Assembly: GCF_009690905.1 (NCBI RefSeq)
Contig: NZ_VOSW01000004.1
Coordinates: forward strand, 62,001-126,000
Reading direction: 5' to 3'
Origin: Paraburkholderia madseniana
GTDB taxonomy: Bacteria; Pseudomonadota; Gammaproteobacteria; Burkholderiales; Burkholderiaceae
DNA length: 64,000 nt
Made by a program: the position numbers and the translations under genes
The notes under the pieces: model-generated
The model's input: only the letters and a program-made list of their open reading frames with translations
Database searches by the model: none
Told to the model about the DNA's origin: nothing
Shown here: positions 18,022 to 26,080 of the stretch, in pieces
Position numbering within the stretch: the first letter of the stretch is position 1
How the letters are laid out: the number at the start of each line of letters is the position of its first letter

Positions 18022-18939
18022 TTAAACCGGATCCCAAGGCGTCAATGTGAGTGACGGCACGTTCGGGAAGAAGCTCGACTCGAACGCGGGCATCACCTGT
18101 TCGGCGATCGACTCCGGGGTCCAGCCGCCATCGCGATGCAGCGAGCGCACCATGCGGATCTGGTTGAAGAAATAGATTTCGTTAGCACGTACACCGAAGA
18201 TCTGCCCCGATACCTTCGCCGCGCGATCCGACGCCAGATAGACCGCAAGCGGCGCCACCTTGCGCGCTTCCATTTTCTTCATGATCTCGACGCGCGCCTT
18301 CTGCTCGGGCGTCTCGGACGGAATCGATGCGGTCATCGCGGTCCATGCCCATGGCGCGATACAGTTTGAGCGCACATTGAACTTCGCCATGTCGAGCGCG
18401 ATCGACTTCGATAGGCCCACGACGCCCATCTTCGCCGCCGAGTAGTTGGCCTGGCCGATATTGCCGATCAGACCGGAGGTGGAAGTCATGTGAACGTAGC
18501 TGCCGCCGTTCTGCGCCTTGAAGTGCGGTGCGGCGGCGCGCGCCACAAAAAACGAACCGTTCAGATGCACGTCGACAACGGCCTTCCATTCTTCCGGGCT
18601 CATGTTGAAGAACATACGGTCGCGTACGATGCCCGCATTGTTGATCACGCAATCGACTCTCCCGAAGGTGTCGAGCGCTGCCTGCACGATCTTTTGCGCC
18701 GAATCCCATTCGGCCACGCTATCCGTACTCGCCACGGCTTCGCCGCCTGCTTCCCGGATTTCCGCGACGACGCGCTGTGCCGCGAACTCGCCACTTTCCG
18801 CATGACGCCCCAGATCGTTGACCACCACCTTCGCGCCGGCCGCCGCGAACTGCAGCGCGAAATCGCGGCCGATGCCCGCTCCCGCTCCGGTTACGACCAC
18901 CACCTTGTCTTTCACGATATCGCTCACTGTCGTCTCCAT
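18022..18939 (-). CDS. SDR family dehydrogenase (3-hydroxyacyl-CoA dehydrogenase-like)
   Basis: The 305-residue SDR resembles the dehydrogenase domain of multifunctional (MFE-2/17-beta-HSD4-type) enzymes. The cofactor motif is VTGAGAGIGRDFALQF, followed by KVVVNDLGRHAESG, the NNAG motif INNAGIVRD, the catalytic Ser in HMTSTSG, and the pair in NYSAAKMG. A C-terminal extension of about 60 residues beyond SGQIFGVRANE is present. It probably oxidises a 3-hydroxyacyl-CoA for thiolysis. ATG 18939 was chosen over an upstream frame start because it directly precedes the fold. It is divergent from the rubredoxin gene. Confidence 0.85.
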   Translation of the reverse strand: METTVSDIVKDKVVVVTGAGAGIGRDFALQFAAAGAKVVVNDLGRHAESGEFAAQRVVAEIREAGGEAVASTDSVAEWDSAQKIVQAALDTFGRVDCVINNAGIVRDRMFFNMSPEEWKAVVDVHLNGSFFVARAAAPHFKAQNGGSYVHMTSTSGLIGNIGQANYSAAKMGVVGLSKSIALDMAKFNVRSNCIAPWAWTAMTASIPSETPEQKARVEIMKKMEARKVAPLAVYLASDRAAKVSGQIFGVRANEIYFFNQIRMVRSLHRDGGWTPESIAEQVMPAFESSFFPNVPSLTLTPWDPV

Positions 18940-18974
18940 TCGTTTCAGGCGTTGATGTAGAAAATCCGTCAGCC

Positions 18975-19000
18975 TATAATAACAAAACTGAACATCGTTG
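18975..19000. promoter_or_regulatory. Divergent promoter with a degenerate GAA-N5-TTC site
   Basis: GAACATCGTTG (18990-19000) is a one-mismatch copy of the island's GAA-N5-TTC palindrome. Next to it lies TATAAT (18975-18980) on the plus strand, which on the minus strand overlaps TATTAT. The gap lies between the SDR (-) and rubredoxin (+) starts, so one site could control both. Confidence 0.4.
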
Positions 19001-19061
19001 CATATTGTGAACGGAAGGGCGATGCGTCGACCCTTCACTCAAACCCCGCAGGACGACATCG

Positions 19062-19226
19062 ATGAAACAGTGGCAATGCATCTTTTGTGGATTTTTCTAC
19101 GACGAATCCGTCGGCCTTCCCGCCGAAGGCTTTCCGCCGGGCACCCGCTGGGCAGACATTTCCGAAGACTGGGTCTGCCCGGAATGCGGGGCGGCGAAGG
19201 CGGACTTCGTGATGATTGAAGTGTGA
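19062..19226 (+). CDS. Rubredoxin
   Basis: This 54-codon gene encodes a complete rubredoxin. Two knuckles, [10 protein letters not shown] and CPECGAAK, supply the four Cys ligands for one iron; the middle has the typical [11 protein letters not shown] and the pre-knuckle EDWVC. It is a one-electron carrier for oxygenases or flavoproteins and may serve an acyl-CoA dehydrogenase-linked or NPD-type enzyme here. Its TGA overlaps the ATG of a truncated FadB-like fragment (19226), so it once was the first gene of a longer operon. It is easy to miss because of its size. Confidence 0.9.
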   Translation: MKQWQCIFCGFFYDESVGLPAEGFPPGTRWADISEDWVCPECGAAKADFVMIEV

Positions 19227-19339
19227 TGTCTGCAGCCGTGCAGTACGGTTGCGCGGATAACGTCGCCACGATCACAATCGATTGCCCGCCGGTCAACGCA
19301 TTGAGCGTTGCCGTGCGATGCGGTTTGTTGCGCGCCTTC
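19226..19339 (+). pseudogene. N-terminal remnant of a FadB-like enoyl-CoA hydratase/3-hydroxyacyl-CoA dehydrogenase
   Basis: From ATG 19226 there are 38 codons (AAVQYGCADNVATITIDCPP then VNALS) matching the first residues of multifunctional beta-oxidation proteins, whose N-terminus typically reads VAxITIDxPPVNALS. Homology stops at about 19337, exactly where the convergent thiolase gene ends (stop at 19338-19340). Beyond that point the frame is merely antisense to thiolase. This is a deletion scar: about 650 residues of a FadB-type protein are missing. The start still overlaps the rubredoxin stop. Confidence 0.72.
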
Positions 19340-20534
19340 AGGCACGCTCGAATATTGCGGCCAGCCCCTGACCACCGCCGATGCACATTGCCTCGAGACC
19401 GTAGCGACCCTTGCGCCGTTGCAGTTCGAAGAGCAACGTGGTCATCATGCGGACACCCGTGGCGCCGATCGGATGGCCCAGTGAGATGCCGGAGCCGTTG
19501 ACGTTGAGCCGCTCCGGGTCGTTCCATCCCCATCCCTTGAGCACCGCCAGCACCTGGCAGGCGAATGCTTCGTTCAGTTCGACAAGATCCATCTGATCGA
19601 TCGACAAGCCGGTGCGTGCCATCAGTTTCTGGACGGCGGGCACGGGGCCGATTCCCATGCGCGACGGCTCGCAACCTGCCGCGGCCCAGCCATTCAGATA
19701 GGCCATCGGCTCCAGACCGAGTGCTTCGAGTTTGTCCTCCGCGACGACGAGACACGCGGCTGCCGCATCGTTTTGCTGGCTGGAATTGCCTGCGGTGACG
19801 GTGCCACCCGGGATCAGCGCCCGCAGCTTGCCGAGGCTCTCCATGCTGGCGTCTTCGCGAAAGCCTTCGTCCTGGGCAAAGGCGAGCGGTGCGCCTTTTT
19901 TCTGCGGGACGGCGACCGCCACGGTTTCGGCTGCCATGCGGCCCGACGCCCAGGCTTGAGCCGCGCGACGATGGCTGCGCACCGCATATTCGTCGGCCGC
20001 TTCACGGCTGATGTGAAAGTCGTTGGCGAGGTTTTCAGCTGTTTCTATCATTCCCGAAATGGGTCCGAAGCGCGCCTCCGGTTGCGAGCGTTCGCGGCCA
20101 CGCGCGAGCCGGTCGTGGAACTGTACCGAACCCGCGCGGGCTCCCCATCGCATGTCGGTGCTGTAGTACTCGATGTTGCTCATACTCTCGACACCGCCCG
20201 CCAGCACGACATCGGCCGCGCCGGTCTGGACCATCATGGCGGCCGTCGCGAGCGCCTGGAGTCCGCCGCCGCAACGCCGGTCAAGCTGCATGCCGGGTAC
20301 TTCGACCGGCAGTCCGGCTTGCAAGGCGATCCAGCGTCCCACGCAGGGCGTTTCGCTGTTCGCGTACGACTGCGCGAACACCACGTCGTCGATCCGCTTG
20401 GGATCGAGCCCGGTGCGTTTGAGGACTTCCTGGGTCACCAGTGCGCCCAGTTCCTCGACCGGCACGCTGCGCAAGCTGCCGCCAAAAGTGCCGACCGGCG
20501 TGCGTACGGGAGAGACGATCGCTGCGCGTTTCAT
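19338..20534 (-). CDS. Thiolase (acetyl-CoA C-acyltransferase)
   Basis: The 398-residue thiolase has the nucleophilic Cys in MQLDRRCGGGLQALATAA near residue 90, the His motif LGHPIGATG and the second Cys in MCIGGGQGLAAIFERA at the end. The N-terminus RAAIVSPVRTPVGTFGGSL is typical of degradative thiolases. It would cleave a 3-ketoacyl-CoA with CoA to release acetyl- or propionyl-CoA. It is the last gene of a five-gene minus-strand operon running from 24922, and its stop abuts the FadB-like remnant. Confidence 0.93.
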   Translation of the reverse strand: MKRAAIVSPVRTPVGTFGGSLRSVPVEELGALVTQEVLKRTGLDPKRIDDVVFAQSYANSETPCVGRWIALQAGLPVEVPGMQLDRRCGGGLQALATAAMMVQTGAADVVLAGGVESMSNIEYYSTDMRWGARAGSVQFHDRLARGRERSQPEARFGPISGMIETAENLANDFHISREAADEYAVRSHRRAAQAWASGRMAAETVAVAVPQKKGAPLAFAQDEGFREDASMESLGKLRALIPGGTVTAGNSSQQNDAAAACLVVAEDKLEALGLEPMAYLNGWAAAGCEPSRMGIGPVPAVQKLMARTGLSIDQMDLVELNEAFACQVLAVLKGWGWNDPERLNVNGSGISLGHPIGATGVRMMTTLLFELQRRKGRYGLEAMCIGGGQGLAAIFERA

Positions 20535-20591
20535 ATGCGTTCCTTCAATGGGTGTGGATCTTGTCGCCGGCTGCGTGGCGACCGGATTGCG

Positions 20592-21851
20592 TCAGAGGGC
20601 TCCGGCGTTTGAGCATTCGAGCGCGGCCCGGTAGTCGGGGTGGGCGATCGACAGCAGGCGCTCGCGTCGCTGTTTCAAGGTGAGTCCGCGCAGGTCCGCG
20701 ACGCCGTATTCGGTGACGATGATGCCGGCATCGCTGCGCGGCGTGCTGACGGGGCCGCTGAGCGTCGCGACAATGCGGCTTGCGGCCTTGCCTGCTGTCG
20801 ACGGCATCGCGACTACGGGCAGGCCGCCTCTGGCATGCCGTGCGCCGCGCAGGAAATCGAGTGCGCCGCCTACGGCGCCGACGTAGCTGCCGTTGGCCAC
20901 TTCTGCGTTGATCTGCCCGCTGAGGTCGACTTCGAGCGCCGAATTCAGAGCGACAAAACGGTCGATGCGGGCCAGTACGTCAGGATTATGCGTGTAGTTC
21001 GTTGAGCGAAACTGTACGGCCGGGTTGCGATGTGCGAACCCATGAATGCGGCGGCCGCCCATCATCACGCCTGCAATTGTCAAACCCCTGTCGACATTCT
21101 TGCGCGTGTTGTTGATCACCCCGGCGTCCATCAGATCGGCGACCTTGTCTCCGATCGCACCCGAGTGAACCCCCAGGTTGCGCCGGTCGGACAGACGCGC
21201 AAGCACGGCTTCGGGAATCGCACCGAGCCCGAATTGAAGCGTCGAGCCGTCCTCGATCAAACCGGCAACATGGGTCGCGATTGCCAGTTCGACTTCGCCG
21301 ATTCTGCTGGGGGGATTTTCGAGCGGCGCGCGCGATGTCGGCAGAATGAAGTCGAGGTCGGCGTGTCGCAGATAGCGCTCGCCATACGTCCACGGTGCCT
21401 GCTCGTTGATTTCCGCGACGATGACGCGGGCGGTGTCCAGCGCCGGAACGAGATACTCGTGCGCGATCGACAGGCTGTAGCGGCCTTCATGATCCGGAGG
21501 TGCCAGTTGCAGCAGCAGCACGTCGATTTTGAGTGGGCCGGAGCGCATCATCTGCGGGAATTGCGAGTAGTGGCACGGCAACACATCGAGTGCGCCGGCC
21601 CGCGCCAAAGCGCGATTGGCGCCGGAGCCGCAGTAGGAAACGAAGTCGATGCAGTCGGCGTGTTCAGGCCGGCATGTATCGGTGGTGCTCGCGCCCAGAA
21701 ACACACGTAACCGGCCGATCTCCCGTCGCTGCGCAATGAGTGCCTGAGTCAGCGGCACTGGTTCCGCGTTCGCCTGACCCCACATGATGTTGTCGCCAGG
21801 GCGGACGATGGAGCGAAAGTCGATGGAGCCGGCTTGCAGGAGTATGGGCAT
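20592..21851 (-). CDS. Acetyl-CoA hydrolase/CoA-transferase family protein
   Basis: The 419-residue protein belongs to the acetyl-CoA hydrolase/4-hydroxybutyrate CoA-transferase family (two NagB-like domains). Seen are IVRPGDNIMWGQANAEPVPL near the start, LQFGLGAIPEAVLARL and LGVHSGAIGDKVADLMDAG in the middle, and VTEYGVADLRGLTLKQR at the end. It exchanges CoA between acids or hydrolyses an acyl-CoA. The start at 21851 leaves a 34-bp gap after the upstream CoA transferase; longer frames would overlap it. The gene is 57 bp before thiolase in the same operon. Confidence 0.87.
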   Translation of the reverse strand: MPILLQAGSIDFRSIVRPGDNIMWGQANAEPVPLTQALIAQRREIGRLRVFLGASTTDTCRPEHADCIDFVSYCGSGANRALARAGALDVLPCHYSQFPQMMRSGPLKIDVLLLQLAPPDHEGRYSLSIAHEYLVPALDTARVIVAEINEQAPWTYGERYLRHADLDFILPTSRAPLENPPSRIGEVELAIATHVAGLIEDGSTLQFGLGAIPEAVLARLSDRRNLGVHSGAIGDKVADLMDAGVINNTRKNVDRGLTIAGVMMGGRRIHGFAHRNPAVQFRSTNYTHNPDVLARIDRFVALNSALEVDLSGQINAEVANGSYVGAVGGALDFLRGARHARGGLPVVAMPSTAGKAASRIVATLSGPVSTPRSDAGIIVTEYGVADLRGLTLKQRRERLLSIAHPDYRAALECSNAGAL

Positions 21852-21885
21852 GAGGCTGACGGAGGGCGAACGGAATGGCTCGGCG

Positions 21886-23055
21886 CTATGTCTTCGCGAC
21901 GGCATTCTGCGTGCGAATGACGCCGGCAGCACCAAGCGCGGCGATGTGTTCGGCGGCGTAGCCGAGCGTGTCGAGAATCTCCGCTGTGTGCTCGCCGATG
22001 GCCGGAATCGACAGTGATGGTTGTGCCGGATCGCGCTGGAACCGGATCGCGCTGCCAAGATGCCGGCGGCCGTTCGCATCGATGTTCACCATCTGACGGG
22101 CCTGCGTGTGTGGCTGCGCTAGCGCATCGGTCAGGGTCATCACAGGCGCGACACTGATACGACGGCCTTCGAACCACGCAAGCCATTCGCTCAGTGTGCG
22201 TGTCAGGAACCTCCTCGTCAGGAAGGCGCTTAGCCCGGCTTGTGCTGCGCCGGCCGGTCCGACCGCGACGCTAATCAGATCCGGGCGGCCTAGCGGCGTC
22301 AGCAGATTGGTCGCGAAGTCGAGTTCGCGTCCACCCAGGCAAAGCCACTGCGCATCGCGCGTCTGATACGCTGCGAGTAGGGCAATCGCGTTGCTGCCGT
22401 ATGCACTGTCGACCGGACCGCTTGCTGCAGGGTTGAGCGCGCGAGCGGTCAAATGCGGCTGTGCGCACAGCGCGGCGTCGTACAGTGAAATATCGACGAA
22501 GTCTCCCTCACCCGTTTCACGCGCATGCAACAAGGCCATCAACACGGCGGATAACGCCGTCAACGAACCGGCCAGCGCGGCAAGCGAGGCGCCTGAGGTC
22601 ACGGGCACGCCGCGCTCATCGCGCGGCAATGTGCCGGCCATGGCCTGGATGACCGGGTCGTGCGCGGGCATTTGCGCAAGCGGGCCGGTCTGGCCGAATG
22701 CGGTCAGCGAACAGTAGACGAGGCGCGCATTGGTGCGGCTCACCGTGTCGTAATCGATGCCCAGGCGCGCCGCCACACCCGGCCGTGACGACTCGATGAC
22801 GACGTCGGCCGCGTCGATCAGTTTACGCGCGATGGCGAGGCCGTCGGGGTGTTTCAGATCCACTGCGATGCTGCGCTTGCCGCGATTGAGCGCCACAAAG
22901 AACTCGCTGTCCGACTCGAGCGGCCCGCGTGCCGCCTCGCCCGTCAGCGGTTCCAGTTTGATGACGTCGGCGCCATGGTCGGCAAGATTCGATGCGAGCA
23001 TCGGCCCAGGCATGAACTGCGACAGATCGACGACGCGAACACCCGCAAGCTTCAT
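21886..23055 (-). CDS. CaiB/BaiF family (class III) CoA-transferase
   Basis: The 389-residue protein starts KLAGVRVVDLSQFMPGPMLA with LADHGADVIKLEPLTGE, the hallmark of formyl-CoA transferase-like enzymes. VDLKHPDGLAIARKLIDAAD and YDAALCAQPHLTARALN follow. Class III transferases move CoA between acids via an Asp-anhydride. Candidate donors include succinyl-CoA or acetyl-CoA; the acceptor is unknown. Its ATG overlaps the stop of the upstream flavoprotein gene by 4 bp, so the two are translationally coupled. Together with the MaoC- and CitE-like genes it parallels itaconate-type pathways. Confidence 0.88.
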   Translation of the reverse strand: MKLAGVRVVDLSQFMPGPMLASNLADHGADVIKLEPLTGEAARGPLESDSEFFVALNRGKRSIAVDLKHPDGLAIARKLIDAADVVIESSRPGVAARLGIDYDTVSRTNARLVYCSLTAFGQTGPLAQMPAHDPVIQAMAGTLPRDERGVPVTSGASLAALAGSLTALSAVLMALLHARETGEGDFVDISLYDAALCAQPHLTARALNPAASGPVDSAYGSNAIALLAAYQTRDAQWLCLGGRELDFATNLLTPLGRPDLISVAVGPAGAAQAGLSAFLTRRFLTRTLSEWLAWFEGRRISVAPVMTLTDALAQPHTQARQMVNIDANGRRHLGSAIRFQRDPAQPSLSIPAIGEHTAEILDTLGYAAEHIAALGAAGVIRTQNAVAKT

Positions 23056-24038
23056 GCGGCGGGCACCTCGAATGCGAAGGGCCGTTGCGCGATTGCGGCG
23101 GCCTGCTGCATGATTCGCGTGATCAGTTCGGCGCAGGTGGGCAGATCGTGAATCAGGCCTGTCACCATGCCGGCCGGAAAGGCCCCGCCTTCAACATCGC
23201 CACTCGCGAATGCGTCCATCCAGCGGCTCGCACCGGTCAGCGCATACAGGTCGGCGGCTGTGGCGCCGCCTGCGTTTTCCAGTTCGATTGCCGCGAGGCT
23301 GACGGTGTTCCTGATCACGCGGCTCGAATCGCGGAGCGTGCGTCCAACCAGCAAGGTATCGCGCTCGGTGGCTTCCAGCAGGCGTTGCTTGATCGCGGGA
23401 TGCACGCGCGATTCCTGCGTGAGCATGAAGCGTGTGCCCATATTGATACCGTCCGCACCGAGCGCGAGCGCGGCCATCAGGCCCCGGCCATCCGCGAAGC
23501 CGCCTGAGGCGAGCAGCGGAATCTTCAGCTTGTCCGCGGCGGCAGGGATCAGGATCAGCCCCGGAATATCGTCTTCGCCTGGATGCCCCGCGCATTCGAA
23601 TCCGTCGATGCTCACCGCGTCAGCGCCGAGCACTTCAGCCTTCAACGCGTGCCGTACGGCGACGCATTTATGGATCACTTTGACGCCGTTTGCCTTGAAC
23701 GTTTCGATGTACTTTGCGGGATTGCTGCCGGCGGTTTCGACAACCGGTACCCTTCGGTCGATGATGGTGCGCACGTAGCCGTCATAGTCGAGCCCGGCGT
23801 TACTGCCGAGCAGCGTCAGATTCACACCAAACGGTTTGTCGCTGAGCGCGCGCACCTGGTCGATCTCCCGCGCCAGTGCGTCGGCGCTCGCATGGGTGTG
23901 CGCGGAAATGAAGCCGAGTCCGCCGGCATTGCCGACCGCCGCCGCGAGTTCCGCGCGAGCCACCCAGCGCATGCCGCCCTGGATGATCGGGTAGTCGATG
24001 CCGAGCAGTTCGGTGATGCGATTCTTTTGAGAGCTCAT
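23052..24038 (-). CDS. NPD-family FMN oxidoreductase (nitronate monooxygenase/enoyl reductase-like)
   Basis: The 328-residue TIM-barrel flavoprotein begins with GIDYPIIQGGMRWVARAEL and has GGLGFISAHTH, VIHKCVAVRHALKAEVLGAD and FECAGHPGEDDIPGL, typical of nitronate monooxygenase/FabK-like proteins. In degradative islands such proteins often act on enoyl-CoA or reduce double bonds rather than oxidising nitronates. It sits between a crotonase and a CaiB-type CoA transferase in one operon, so a CoA-ester substrate is more likely than a nitroalkane. The gap to the upstream crotonase is 107 bp. Confidence 0.83.
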   Translation of the reverse strand: MSSQKNRITELLGIDYPIIQGGMRWVARAELAAAVGNAGGLGFISAHTHASADALAREIDQVRALSDKPFGVNLTLLGSNAGLDYDGYVRTIIDRRVPVVETAGSNPAKYIETFKANGVKVIHKCVAVRHALKAEVLGADAVSIDGFECAGHPGEDDIPGLILIPAAADKLKIPLLASGGFADGRGLMAALALGADGINMGTRFMLTQESRVHPAIKQRLLEATERDTLLVGRTLRDSSRVIRNTVSLAAIELENAGGATAADLYALTGASRWMDAFASGDVEGGAFPAGMVTGLIHDLPTCAELITRIMQQAAAIAQRPFAFEVPAA

Positions 24039-24145
24039 GGTCGGTCGTGAAGCCAGGATAGCGAATGACAGGTTGAAAAGGATCAGTCGAGCGGGTGTCG
24101 TTCAACTGATTCAGGCGACTGCGAGTTCATGCGTGCGCATGGTGC

Positions 24146-24922
24146 TCAGCAATGGCGAAACACCGGTTTGCGCTTTTCGGCGAATGCGGCCATGCCTTCC
24201 TTGCGGTCTTCGGTAGCGAAGGTTGAATAGGCCATTCGCCTTTCGAACAGGATTCCTTCGGCGAGACTCGACTCGTAGGCGCGATTGACACATTCCTTCG
24301 CAATTGCAACGACAGGTTGCGAGAATCCAGCGATGGCGTCGGCCGTCTTCAACGCTTCGTCCAGTAACTCATTGAGGGGCACGACGCGGCTAACCAGCCC
24401 GCAGCGTTCGGCTTCGACGGCATCCATCTTGCGGCCGGTGAGGATCATCTCCATCGCCTTCGATTTGCCGAGCACGCGTGTGAGACGTTGCGTGCCACCC
24501 GCGCCGGGGATGGTGGCCAGCGTGATTTCAGGCAGTGCGAAGCGGGCGTTGTCGGCGGCCAGAATGAAGTCGCACATCATCGCCAGTTCGCAACCGCCTC
24601 CCAGCGCGAGGCCGGCCACAGCGGCGATCACGGGTTTCCGGCAACGTGCCGTGCGTTCCCAGTTGGACGTGATGAACTGGTTCTTGAACACGTCCATGTA
24701 GGTCCACTCGCCCATCATCTTGATGTCGGCGCCGGCGGCAAAGGCTTTTTCATTCCCGGTCAGTACGATCGCGCCAATCGCCTGGTCGGCTTCGAAAGCA
24801 TCGAGCGCAGCGGTCAATTCATCGGTCAACTGGTTGTTGAGCGCGTTGTACGCGTGCGGTCGATTGAGCTTGATGAGACCGGTCCTGCCGCGTGTTTCGA
24901 CGATGAGCGTTTCATAGGCCAT
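24146..24922 (-). CDS. Enoyl-CoA hydratase, classical active site
   Basis: The 258-residue protein is a textbook enoyl-CoA hydratase. The oxyanion hole is EKAFAAGADIKMM, the first catalytic Glu lies in LGGGCELAMMCD and the second in ALPEITLATIPGAGGTQRL. It adds water to trans-2-enoyl-CoA. The start at 24922 (MAYETLIVET) is preceded by a GAGGAAAACTC ribosome site; the longer frame has no family residues. It is the promoter-proximal gene of the minus-strand operon down to thiolase and is divergent from another crotonase gene at 25164. Confidence 0.93.
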   Translation of the reverse strand: MAYETLIVETRGRTGLIKLNRPHAYNALNNQLTDELTAALDAFEADQAIGAIVLTGNEKAFAAGADIKMMGEWTYMDVFKNQFITSNWERTARCRKPVIAAVAGLALGGGCELAMMCDFILAADNARFALPEITLATIPGAGGTQRLTRVLGKSKAMEMILTGRKMDAVEAERCGLVSRVVPLNELLDEALKTADAIAGFSQPVVAIAKECVNRAYESSLAEGILFERRMAYSTFATEDRKEGMAAFAEKRKPVFRHC

Positions 24923-25072
24923 GAGTTTTCCTCGCATGAATCCGGATGAACACGTATGCCAGCATGCCGTCCCGGCGACGAGGCATGCATCGGTACCCGC
25001 AGCGAGTTCCGGCGCGCTGCATCGCAGCACGAATGTGGACGGATCGGCGGTGTGCAGGCTTGCTCGTTATTT

Positions 25073-25090
25073 GAACGGTGTTTATAATTG
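25073..25090. promoter_or_regulatory. Divergent promoter region with GAA-N5-TTT site
   Basis: GAACGGTGTTT (25073-25083) is a one-mismatch version of the GAA-N5-TTC palindrome, merging into TATAAT (25083-25088). It lies in the 241-bp gap between the divergent crotonase genes at 24922 (-) and 25164 (+), so it could serve both operons. Confidence 0.4.
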
Positions 25091-25163
25091 TGAATGCGCG
25101 ATGAGGCTTTGTCAATCGAGCTTCGAGCTGGCGCTCCATCACAATGACGCAAGGAGGCACGGC

Positions 25164-25958
25164 ATGACGACACGCCATGAGGACGGACAGATACGCACGG
25201 AGCAGCGCGGTCACATTCTGTTGATCGGCATCGACCGTCCGGAAAAGCGCAACGGCTTTACCCCCAAAATGTTCGAGGAACTGGCCAGGGCGTACACGTT
25301 TCTTGAAGCGAGTCCCGATCTTTTCTGCGGGCTGCTTTACGCCGAGGGCGATCACTTCACCGCCGGCCTCGACATGCCGAAGATCGTGCCGTTGCGCCGC
25401 GAAGGCAAGCCATTGCTTCCGGTCGGCGAGGTCGACCCGTTCAATCTGCGCGAACCGTTACGCAAGAAGCCGGTGGTGATCGCGCTGAAGGGAATCAGTT
25501 TTACGGTGGCCGTCGAGCTGATGCTGGCGTCCGAGGTGGCGGTGGCCGCCGACAATTGCCGCTTTTCGCAGATGGAGGTCAAGCGCGGCATCATGGCAGG
25601 CTGTGGTGCGACGATCCGGATGGTGGATCGCGCAGGGTGGGGTAACGCGATGAAGATCCTGCTCACAGGCGACGAATTCACGGCACAGGACGCGTATCGC
25701 ATGAATTTCGTGCAGGAAGTGGTGCCGGCGGGTGAGGAGTTCGGGCGGGCGCTGGAAATCGCGGAGCGTATTGCCGCGCAGGCTCCGCTGGCCGTCCAGG
25801 CTACCATGGCCAATGCGCGCGTGTCGCTTGGGTCGGGATGGCTGGACGCGTATTCGAAGATCCAGTCGACCCAACAGATTCTTTACAACACGGAAGACGC
25901 GAGGGAAGGCGTGCAGTCGTTTGTCGAAAGGCGTACCGCGAGATTCATTGGGCGCTAG
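25164..25958 (+). CDS. Enoyl-CoA hydratase/isomerase family protein
   Basis: The 264-residue crotonase has the oxyanion segment GDHFTAGLDMPKI and keeps Glu at both classical positions (SFTVAVELMLAS and QMEVKRGIMAGCGA). It therefore probably hydrates an enoyl-CoA or shifts its double bond. ATG 25164 follows a perfect AAGGAGG ribosome site 8 bp upstream, which decides the start against longer frames. It is the first gene of a plus-strand pair with a CaiB-type CoA transferase and is divergent from the 24922 operon. Confidence 0.88.
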   Translation: MTTRHEDGQIRTEQRGHILLIGIDRPEKRNGFTPKMFEELARAYTFLEASPDLFCGLLYAEGDHFTAGLDMPKIVPLRREGKPLLPVGEVDPFNLREPLRKKPVVIALKGISFTVAVELMLASEVAVAADNCRFSQMEVKRGIMAGCGATIRMVDRAGWGNAMKILLTGDEFTAQDAYRMNFVQEVVPAGEEFGRALEIAERIAAQAPLAVQATMANARVSLGSGWLDAYSKIQSTQQILYNTEDAREGVQSFVERRTARFIGR

Positions 25959-26080
25959 TCTGGCGGCAAGCAAGGCAAACGGCCACGATAAAAGGCGGCG
26001 CGCAGGCGAGCGCCCCCGACGCTGGAAGACCACAGGTCCGGACGCAGCGTCCGGTACGAATTCAACGGAAACGATTCGAT

